From the NCBI GenBank assembly GCA_029857975.1, contig JAOUFX010000229.1, positions 1 through 5,843 of the forward strand: a stretch of 5,843 nucleotides of DNA. Direction: 5' to 3'. How positions within the stretch are numbered: position 1 is the stretch's first letter; each line of letters starts with the position of its first letter. Below, piece by piece: positions 1 through 4,617 of this stretch. The notes beneath the pieces are model-generated. The model saw only the letters and a program-made list of their open reading frames with translations, had not been told where the DNA came from and did no database searches. This DNA comes from Deltaproteobacteria bacterium. GTDB lineage: Bacteria > Desulfobacterota > SM23-61. The position numbers and the translations under genes were made by a program.

Positions 1-152
1 ATGTATATCTTACGGGCAATCAATCCTTCTACGTCTTTAAAAGCTTCCAGCAAAGCCTTTCGGGATTGGTCAACAGGTCGGATCACCTCTGCGGATTTTT
101 CCAACAGGGCCACTGCTGCTGGGTGAATAACTTCGCTTAAAAAAATTTTCAT
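1..152 (-). CDS. D-2-hydroxyacid dehydrogenase family protein, N-terminal part (runs off the window)
   Basis: The 50 visible residues begin MKIFLSEVIHPAAVALLEK and continue with a pattern of hydrophobic strand, helix, and a second strand at EGLIARKIY. This resembles the start of the substrate-binding half of NAD-dependent D-2-hydroxyacid dehydrogenases (the phosphoglycerate dehydrogenase and glyoxylate/hydroxypyruvate reductase group), where a short strand, an S/D-x-I-HPxxxxLL helix and a D-G/A-LIVR strand are usual. These enzymes interconvert 2-keto acids and D-2-hydroxy acids in the cytoplasm. The NAD-binding domain and the Arg, Glu and His catalytic residues lie beyond the edge, so substrate cannot be judged. 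The start is the ATG at 150-152, preceded by a perfect AGGAGG (157-162) at 4 bases; the ATG at 153-155 is in frame but only 1 base from that site. A candidate promoter lies at 429-457, which would place the 178-420 repeat in the leader. Family assignment from 50 residues is likely but not certain. Confidence 0.68.
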   Translation of the reverse strand, partial: MKIFLSEVIHPAAVALLEKSAEVIRPVDQSRKALLEAFKDVEGLIARKIY

Positions 153-177
153 CATTCCTCCTATTATATAATGTGTA

Positions 178-420
178 CCTAAAAGCCGATTTACCACAGA
201 GGGCACAGAGGAAAGTTAAAATAAATCAAAAAAATAAACCCCTTTGCGCTGCCTTACTCTGTGCACTCATTAGGTGAAAAAAATGAAACGTTTTATCCGA
301 GGATTTGATGATACGAGAACACAGAGAAAAGATTGGGCTTATTTTGTTTTTTTAACCATAAATTTAATCTCCGTGTCCTCTGTGGTTTATCTGCGGTTTA
401 AAAGAATCGCTCAATTTGGG
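178..420. repeat. ~240-bp interspersed repeat, copy 1 (family B)
   Basis: This stretch recurs in the same orientation at 5444-5679. Shared exact blocks include GATTTACCACAGAGGGCA, a 20-base block from GCTTATT to TTTAAC and a 24-base block ending CTCAATTTGGG; the whole is about 80 percent alike by eye. Near its ends is an imperfect inverted repeat: ACCACAGAGGGCACAGAG at 193-210 against 369-386 (16 of 18 pair). A second, weaker CTCTGTG/CACAGAG pair lies inside. Copy 1 carries about 12 extra bases near 387-398 that copy 2 lacks. It fills the leader of the minus-strand dehydrogenase gene, ending 26 bases before its ATG. Elements starting TACCACAGAG are, to my knowledge, widespread short non-coding repeats in bacterial genomes. 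No transposase is encoded, so any movement would have to be in trans. Confidence 0.85.
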
Positions 421-428
421 TTGTAATT

Positions 429-457
429 ACGCTATCATCCTTAAGTTGGGCTGTCAA
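429..457 (-). promoter_or_regulatory. candidate sigma70 promoter for the D-2-hydroxyacid dehydrogenase gene
   Basis: On the minus strand a perfect TTGACA (452-457) is followed after 17 bases by TAGCGT (429-434), which keeps the key T, A and final T of the -10 box. Transcription would start near 422 and run through the whole 178-420 repeat before reaching the ATG at 152, giving a leader of about 270 bases. The -10 box is weak, so this is a prediction only. Confidence 0.45.
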
Positions 458-580
458 TGGAAAGATAACAACAGCAAAAGAAATAAGAGGGTTCAACGAA
501 CGCACGAAAGGTTTACCTAAACCCGGGAATCCCCGAACGCTTTATTGGTTCGATCTTAGCAAGGAAAAGACAGGGGTAGG
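458..580. other. intergenic remainder with no recognisable gene
   Basis: No open frame with a plausible start and ribosome binding site is seen here on either strand. It holds only a small palindrome, GGTTTACCTAAACC at 510-523, and a weak CGAAC/GTTCG pair near 534-553. Neither is followed by a T tract, so I do not call a terminator for the DUF59 gene that ends at 581. Confidence 0.5.
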
Positions 581-955
581 TTATGCCCGCAGGCATATTT
601 CCAGGAGCTTTTGGGATTTAATTTTCTCAAACCATTCATTGAACTGAGATTCATCCTGTAAAATCTGATTTACAATGTCTTGCTGGTAATGGCCCGCTTT
701 CATCCGCACTTTAATTTTTTTATGAAATTTTTCACTCAAGGTATGGTGAATAATAATTCCAACGGCAGCACTATACGGGCAAAGCGGCCCCCCCACCGTG
801 TAGAAGACCTGGATCTCCTCCTCTTTGACTTCTATATCTTCTTCTTTTACAAACCCCATTTCCACGATGCTGCGATTCCGCAAATCGGGGTCGAGAATAT
901 GATCCAGAACTCTGAGTATTTCATGCTTGGTCATGGGAATTTCTTCCTCATTCAT
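581..955 (-). CDS. MIP18/DUF59 family protein (metal-sulfur cluster assembly factor)
   Basis: The product is 124 residues from this start. It carries the MIP18 (DUF59) signature: a first helix MTKHEILRVLDHILDPDL, the strand SIVEMGFV and the loop TVGGPLCPY, whose Cys (residue 59) matches the conserved Cys of the T-x-x-C-P motif in SufT, PaaD and related proteins. Members of this family help load or mature iron-sulfur clusters in the cytoplasm. The gene follows the NifU-type scaffold on the same strand, which supports that role and co-transcription. The start is uncertain. ATG 953-955 has GGGAGG only 2-3 bases upstream. ATG 932-934 (117 residues, GAGG 11 bases upstream) begins exactly where homology begins. 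A TTG at 1037-1039 overlapping the scaffold stop would add 28 residues, encoded by a palindromic hairpin, with no ribosome site. Family assignment is firm; the start is not. Confidence 0.8.
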   Translation of the reverse strand: MNEEEIPMTKHEILRVLDHILDPDLRNRSIVEMGFVKEEDIEVKEEEIQVFYTVGGPLCPYSAAVGIIIHHTLSEKFHKKIKVRMKAGHYQQDIVNQILQDESQFNEWFEKIKSQKLLEICLRA

Positions 956-960
956 GCCCT

Positions 961-1009
961 CCCGCCCGGAGTACGACCCAGTCTCTCTGATGAGAGAGGG
1001 AAGGGCGGG
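961..1009. repeat. GC-rich hairpin between the scaffold and DUF59 genes
   Basis: Outer arms CCCGCCC (961-967) and GGGCGGG (1003-1009) pair perfectly. Inside is a 6-bp stem CTCTCT/AGAGAG (983-988 with 993-998) around a GATG loop. The right half (GAGAGAGGGAAGGGCGGGG) closely resembles the right arm of the palindrome inserted in the deacetylase gene (GGAGAGGGGAAGGGTGAGG at 5024-5042), so the two may belong to one repeat family. It lies just upstream of the DUF59 start codon and could affect processing or translation within the operon. Confidence 0.5.
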
Positions 1010-1035
1010 GGGTGCAAGGAAGGCAATAAAAATTT

Positions 1036-1530
1036 TCAATGCCCATGGGCATGCTTGTTAGGGAGTTCCTTTCCGCATCCGGTACAAATTTCGGACTCCA
1101 TGGGATTTTCTATATCACAGACCGGACAGTAACACTTTTTAGATTCAGGCTTGAAAACGCGCCCTGATTTTTTGTTCTGGTAATCCTGAATGGCTTTCTG
1201 GAGGGCATCCGCTCCCAGGTTAGAACAATGAAGCTTCTGTTTGGGAAGTCCCTCCAGGGCTTCGGCTACCATCTTGTTCGTTATTTTTGACGCTTCCTCC
1301 AGGTTCTTTCCTTTGGCCATTTCGCTAACCATGGAGGAAACGGCAATGGCTGCGCCGCACCCAAAGGTTTGAAATTTTATATCGTCAATTATATTATCTT
1401 TTACCTTGATGTAGAACGTCATCATATCCCCGCAGACGGGGTTGCCGACTTCTCCCACCCCATCTGCGTCTTCAAGCGTACCCACATTGCGGGGGTTTTT
1501 AAAATGTTCCATGACCGTTTGACTGTACAT
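1036..1530 (-). CDS. NifU/IscU-type Fe-S cluster scaffold with a C-terminal Cys-rich (zinc-ribbon-like) tail
   Basis: Residues 1-121 are the IscU/NifU N-terminal fold, opening with MYSQTVMEHFKNPRN. The three cluster-ligand cysteines are present: C33 in GNPVCGD with the partner Asp D35, C58 in FGCGAA, and C102 in KLHCSNLGADAL. The protein assembles iron-sulfur clusters in the cytoplasm, receiving sulfur from a cysteine desulfurase. The LPPVK chaperone-recognition motif of IscU is replaced by LPKQK, so it is NifU/SufU-like rather than HscA-dependent. Residues 122-164 are an extra tail with five cysteines (CYCPVC at 133-138 and CTGC at 149-152), spaced like a zinc ribbon or rubredoxin knuckle, then a histidine-rich end HAHGH. 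The length of 164 exceeds the ~125-130 of plain IscU. ATG at 1528-1530 follows AAGGAG by 6 bases. The stop overlaps a possible TTG start of the next gene. It lies downstream of the NifS-like gene, with a repeat in the 207-bp gap. Confidence 0.92.
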   Translation of the reverse strand: MYSQTVMEHFKNPRNVGTLEDADGVGEVGNPVCGDMMTFYIKVKDNIIDDIKFQTFGCGAAIAVSSMVSEMAKGKNLEEASKITNKMVAEALEGLPKQKLHCSNLGADALQKAIQDYQNKKSGRVFKPESKKCYCPVCDIENPMESEICTGCGKELPNKHAHGH

Positions 1531-1590
1531 TTTCCACTCCTTCTTATCCTATTTTCTTTGGCAAAATCCCATTACATAGGAAATGCCCTA

Positions 1591-1680
1591 TTGGACACGG
1601 ATGAACACAGATTTTCAGGATATTAAATAAAAACACAGAAAATAATTATCTGCGTTTATCCGTGGGAATCTGTGTCCAAA
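1591..1680. repeat. imperfect inverted repeat (family A, copy 1) between the NifS-like and scaffold genes
   Basis: The left arm TTGGACACGGATGAACACAG (from 1591) pairs with the right arm at 1649-1680 (ATCTGCGTTTATCCGTG, about 8 unpaired bases, then TGTCCAA). The left arm shares AACACAGATT and then CAGGAT with the copy at 3136, so the two belong to one family. Elements reading ATCTGTGTTCATCCGTGTCC are, to my knowledge, common non-coding repeats in many bacteria. It sits between two co-oriented genes and would form a hairpin in their shared transcript. Confidence 0.75.
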
Positions 1681-1737
1681 TGAATTTAATTATATAGTAA
1701 AATCCTTTTTTCAACCTTAGGCTCGCTCGCCAACCTT

Positions 1738-2916
1738 TTAGGTCTTTTTGGCCATCGCTTTCCGGTACACCGGGGACATATTCCGCAGCCTTTCTACCAC
1801 CGGCGGTAAAGCTTCCAGAATCCGATCCACATCCGCTTCCGTGTTCTGCATTCCAAAACTGAAGAGAAGCGAACCCTGGGCGGTGGCGGCATCCACCCCC
1901 ATCGCCAGCATGACATGAGATACTTTTAAAGACCGGGAAATGCAGGCCGATCCGCTGGAAATGCGGATGCCTTCCATATCCATAAAAAGGAGCATGGCTT
2001 CTCCTTCGATATACTCCACGGCGACGCTGACATTTCCGGGAAGGCGTTGAGTGGGATGCCCGAGAAAGCGCAGGTAAGGAATTCGCCGGGGTAACTCCTC
2101 CGTTAACTTTTTTTGCAATTTTTTTAAATGGCTCATCCGCTGGGGAATTTCCTCCCGGGAAAGGTCGGCGGCAACCCCCATGCCCACGATCGCCGGAACG
2201 TTCTCTGTTCCGGCTCGCAGACCCCGTTCCTGAATTCCTCCGTCCAGGAGGGGTAGGATTCTCACCCCTTTGCGAATGAACAGGGCAGCCGCCCCTTTGG
2301 GACCGTAAAACTGGCTGGCCGAGAGACTCAAAAGGTCTACGTTCAGTTCTTGGACGTTGACGGGGATCGTCCCTACGGAGTCTACGGCATCCGTGTGGAA
2401 TAAAACATTTTTGGCCCGCGTGATTTTGCCAATCTCGGCTATGGGTTCAATCGTGCCCACTTCCGGATTCGCCTGCATGACGGAAACCAGGATAGTTTGG
2501 GGAGAAATGGCTTTTTCCACCGCGGCGGGGTCCACGAAACCATGCGCATCCACTGGAAGACGGACCACGTGAAATCCGGCCCGCTCCAGGGCACTGGCCG
2601 TGTGCATGATCGAAAAATGTTCAATGCTGGAGACAATGATTTCCTTGCCGCGGCTCTGATGAGCCCAGGCAAGGCCTTTTAAGGCCAAATTGTTGGATTC
2701 CGTGCCGCAGGAGGTAAAATAAATTTCTTCCTCATGACTGCCGATAAGTCTGGCAACTTTGCCCCGGGCTTCTTCGATGGCTTCCCGGGCTTTTTCACCG
2801 CTATCATGGATGCTCGAAGGGTTTCCGTAAAATTCGCTGAAATAAGGAACCATAGCCTCATAAACCTTGGGATGGATAGGCATGGCGGCTACATGGTCGA
2901 CGTAAGCTAAAGACAT
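1738..2916 (-). CDS. NifS/IscS-like aminotransferase class V protein lacking the PLP-binding lysine
   Basis: At 392 residues this is a full-length cysteine desulfurase homolog. It keeps GNPSSIH (31-37), CGTESNN (70-76), H100, the Asp of FHTDAV (D176), GPKG (205-208), RAGTEN (234-239) and the mobile Cys loop SSGSACIS with C325. Active family members take sulfur from cysteine as a persulfide and pass it to a NifU/IscU scaffold, such as the next gene. Compared with E. coli IscS, several key positions differ: K206 (Schiff base) is Q202 and H205 is S201 (SASQ for S-x-H-K); N155 is P151 (ANPE for ANNE); Q183 is D179; R356 (substrate carboxylate) is L351 (SLLFS). The usual DNNATTP start reads DHVAAMP. 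By these residues it should not run normal PLP chemistry; a scaffold, regulatory or persulfide-carrier role is inferred. The frame is intact, so this is not decay. ATG at 2914-2916 follows AGGAG by 7 bases. Confidence 0.9.
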   Translation of the reverse strand: MSLAYVDHVAAMPIHPKVYEAMVPYFSEFYGNPSSIHDSGEKAREAIEEARGKVARLIGSHEEEIYFTSCGTESNNLALKGLAWAHQSRGKEIIVSSIEHFSIMHTASALERAGFHVVRLPVDAHGFVDPAAVEKAISPQTILVSVMQANPEVGTIEPIAEIGKITRAKNVLFHTDAVDSVGTIPVNVQELNVDLLSLSASQFYGPKGAAALFIRKGVRILPLLDGGIQERGLRAGTENVPAIVGMGVAADLSREEIPQRMSHLKKLQKKLTEELPRRIPYLRFLGHPTQRLPGNVSVAVEYIEGEAMLLFMDMEGIRISSGSACISRSLKVSHVMLAMGVDAATAQGSLLFSFGMQNTEADVDRILEALPPVVERLRNMSPVYRKAMAKKT

Positions 2917-3020
2917 CCTTCATCTCCTCTTCTTTTTGGATGATTTTAGTCGCAAATGGATTCGGCCAAACTATACTTCCCGGGTCAAGATTACCTTGCT
3001 CGACCAAATATCTTTATTTA

Positions 3021-3048
3021 ATATTACCATTCTCGCTGAAATTCGCAA
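3021..3048 (-). promoter_or_regulatory. candidate promoter for the NifS-like/scaffold/DUF59 genes
   Basis: On the minus strand TTGCGA (3043-3048) is followed after 16 bases by TAATAT (3021-3026), each matching 4 of 6 consensus bases. The start of transcription would be near 3014, about 100 bases before the NifS-like ATG. I see no clear IscR-type operator. Low certainty. Confidence 0.3.
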
Positions 3049-3069
3049 GATCAAAAAATAAAATCAGTG

Positions 3070-3098
3070 TTGCACAGATCCCAGGATCAACCTAAAAT
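3070..3098 (+). promoter_or_regulatory. candidate sigma70 promoter for the CinA-family gene
   Basis: TTGCAC (3070-3075) is followed after 17 bases by TAAAAT (3093-3098), which matches 5 of 6 bases of the -10 consensus. Transcription would begin near 3105 and place the 3136-3272 repeat in the roughly 190-base leader of the CinA-family gene. Confidence 0.45.
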
Positions 3099-3135
3099 AA
3101 TAACAAGGGGAACGACTGGAAAAAAAATTTTGGGG

Positions 3136-3272
3136 GGACGCAGATAAACACAGATTACCAGGATTAAAACAAAAATTCAGAAAGTTGGACTACTCAAGTT
3201 TTATTCTGGATTCTAAATTCTGTCTCCTGGATTTTAAATTCTAATCCTGTAAATCTGCGCCAATCTGCGTCC
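3136..3272. repeat. imperfect inverted repeat (family A, copy 2) in the CinA-gene leader
   Basis: Arms of 31 bases at 3136-3166 and 3242-3272 pair at 25 of 31 positions. The left arm begins GGACGCAGATAAACACAGAT and the right arm ends AATCTGCGTCC. The 75-bp centre contains a period-7 array at 3203-3244. With the two candidate promoters, this is what fills the 377-bp gap between the divergent NifS-like and CinA-family genes; no small gene is seen there. Confidence 0.8.
3203..3244. repeat. degenerate heptamer tandem array
   Basis: Six consecutive 7-base units can be read: ATTCTGG, ATTCTAA, ATTCTGT, CTCCTGG, ATTTTAA, ATTCTAA. It lies in the loop of the family A inverted repeat and runs into that repeat's right arm. 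A second period-7 array with a different unit lies at 4588-4615. Confidence 0.6.
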
Positions 3273-3293
3273 AAAAAATAGAAGAAGGAGAAC

Positions 3294-4532
3294 ATGAAAG
3301 CAGAAATTATTGCCGTCGGAACCGAGCTATTACTTGGACAGATCGTGGATACCAATTCGGCCCATATCGCTCAACAACTGACCACAATTGGCCTGGATCT
3401 GCATTTCATGGCCACAGTAGGAGACAATTTGGGGAGGCTGAAAAATACTTTGCGCAACGCTTTGGAGCGATCAGATATTCTTATCACCACCGGAGGCATC
3501 GGCCCAACCCTCGACGACCTGACTCGCCAAGCTGTAGCCGAAGTCCTCGGCAAGCCATTGGTTTTTCAACCGAAACTTAATGACCAAATCAATGATTTCT
3601 TCAAACGGGTTGGCCGGCCCATGAGTTCCAACAACCGTAAACAAGCATATATTCCCGAAGGAGCCATTCCCATCGAAAACCCCGTGGGCACGGCTCCCGG
3701 TTTTATTGCCGAGCATAATGGCAAAGCCATCATCGCTGTTCCAGGCGTGCCCCATGAAATGCGCTACTTCATGGAACACAGTGTCCTTCCTTACTTGAAG
3801 AAGAAACTGGGCATCCGGGAGGTGATCGTTTCCCGTGTTCTCAAGCTGTTTGGAATCGGTGAAAGCATGGTGGATGAACGAATAAAGGACTTGATCGAGA
3901 AGGGGGCGAACCCGACCATCGGCCTTCTGGCCCATACCCAGATGGGGGAAATCCACGTCCGCCTTACAGCCAAAGCCGGGGATAAAGCCGGGGCTGAAGC
4001 CCTGAATGCTCCCCTGGAAGCGGAGATCCGGGGACGCTTAAAAGGTTTTATCTTTGGAGCAGATGAGGAAACCTACGAAGGGGTTTTCAGCTCCCTTTTA
4101 CGGCAAAGCGGACTTACCCTATCAGTAGCCGAAACCGGGTTTGGCAGTTCGGTCATCCAGACTTTTAAAATGATGGAAGGAAACACAGAATTCTTTCTTT
4201 GCGGCTTGACCATCGTCAGTCCAAGCATGGCGCAAAAAATTTTGGCAGTTCCGGAATCTGTTTTTACCAAGCGGGGTTTTAACAGCGGAGAAGCATCCCA
4301 AACTTTCGCCGAAGGCGTACGCCGCCTTTCCGGCGCTGATCTGGGGGTGGGGTTAACCGGGCAAGCGGGTAGTGGAAAAGAACAGGATCACTTAGCCTTC
4401 CTTGCCCTGGCCCATGCCCGAGGTACGGAAGTAATAGAACAACGCTGGCCCTTTGCCATGCGCTTCATCGAAAATCGTGTGACCAAAATGGCCCTGGCCC
4501 AGGTAAAGAAATACCTTCTTGAGAAAAAATAG
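3294..4532 (+). CDS. CinA-family protein: intact MoaB-like N domain, degenerate C-terminal deamidase-like domain
   Basis: At 412 residues it has the full CinA layout. Residues 1-170 are the molybdopterin-binding-like domain (AVGTELLLGQIVDTN, TTGGIGPTLDDLTR at 65-78, NNRKQA at 113-118, NPVGTAPGF at 129-137, PGVPHEM), which in CinA proteins carries ADP-ribose pyrophosphatase activity. Residues 178-228 are the linking domain (LFGIGES, NPTIGLLA). Residues 274-412 match the PncC-like NMN deamidase domain, which recycles nicotinamide mononucleotide in the cytoplasm. Here AESCTGG reads AETGFGS (279-285), the YSN..K segment reads VSPSMA (308-313), and TG.AGPGG reads TGQAGSG (355-361). Deamidase activity is therefore doubtful, while the N domain looks sound. 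ATG at 3294 follows AAGGAG by 3 bases. It is divergent from the NifS-like gene and convergent with the deacetylase gene. Despite the historical name (competence/damage-inducible) nothing here shows competence regulation. Confidence 0.92.
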   Translation: MKAEIIAVGTELLLGQIVDTNSAHIAQQLTTIGLDLHFMATVGDNLGRLKNTLRNALERSDILITTGGIGPTLDDLTRQAVAEVLGKPLVFQPKLNDQINDFFKRVGRPMSSNNRKQAYIPEGAIPIENPVGTAPGFIAEHNGKAIIAVPGVPHEMRYFMEHSVLPYLKKKLGIREVIVSRVLKLFGIGESMVDERIKDLIEKGANPTIGLLAHTQMGEIHVRLTAKAGDKAGAEALNAPLEAEIRGRLKGFIFGADEETYEGVFSSLLRQSGLTLSVAETGFGSSVIQTFKMMEGNTEFFLCGLTIVSPSMAQKILAVPESVFTKRGFNSGEASQTFAEGVRRLSGADLGVGLTGQAGSGKEQDHLAFLALAHARGTEVIEQRWPFAMRFIENRVTKMALAQVKKYLLEKK

Positions 4533-4537
4533 TTAGG

Positions 4538-4570
4538 AGTGTTTAGTTCGGAGTTCGGAGGAAAAACACT
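4538..4570. terminator. weak hairpin after the CinA-family gene
   Basis: AGTGTTT (4538-4544) pairs with AAACACT (4564-4570) across a 19-base loop, 5 bases past the CinA-family stop. No T tract follows on the plus strand, so it is at best a poor intrinsic terminator. The gap is shared by two convergent genes. Confidence 0.25.
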
Positions 4571-4615
4571 TAATATTTCGAATTTTAATTCCGCATTCGT
4601 CATTCGGCGTTCCGC
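4546..4615. repeat. heptamer repeat element between convergent genes
   Basis: Two GTTCGGA units (4546-4559) are followed by an AT-rich spacer and four related 7-base units: ATTCCGC, ATTCGTC, ATTCGGC, GTTCCGC (4588-4615). The right units are partly complementary to the left ones. The element fills nearly all of the 85-bp gap and stops two bases before the deacetylase stop codon. Confidence 0.6.
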
Positions 4616-4617
4616 AT

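Noticed and set aside
163..168. TATAAT on the minus strand just upstream of the dehydrogenase ribosome site, as a -10 box
   Set aside because: No -35 box is found at 16-18 bases, and transcription would begin almost at the ATG. The pair at 429-457 is better.
283..426. Plus-strand 47-codon open frame inside family B copy 1 (starts MKRFIRGFDD, has a hydrophobic stretch and an AGGTGA 6 bases upstream)
   Set aside because: The matching frame in copy 2 has a TGA after five codons and further stops, and the two copies differ with no sign of codon constraint. The frame is most likely an accident of the repeat.
582..597. Hairpin TATGCC-CGCA-GGCATA over the DUF59 stop codon as a terminator
   Set aside because: The stem is only 6 bp and no T tract follows on the minus strand, so it does not meet the pattern of an intrinsic terminator.
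956..1039. TTG-initiated 28-residue N-terminal extension of the DUF59 protein
   Set aside because: No ribosome site precedes the TTG, the extension is encoded by a GC-rich hairpin, and family homology begins only near the ATG at 932-934.
680..1132. Long plus-strand open frame opposite the DUF59 and scaffold genes
   Set aside because: It is antisense to two well-supported family proteins, has low-complexity composition and no recognisable domain or ribosome site.
1738..2916. NifS-like gene as a decaying pseudogene
   Set aside because: The reading frame is intact over 392 codons, has a good ribosome site, and all structural motifs outside the cofactor contacts are preserved.
3203..3244. Tandem units as a CRISPR array
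   Set aside because: Units are 7 bases, contiguous and degenerate, with no spacers and no cas genes nearby.
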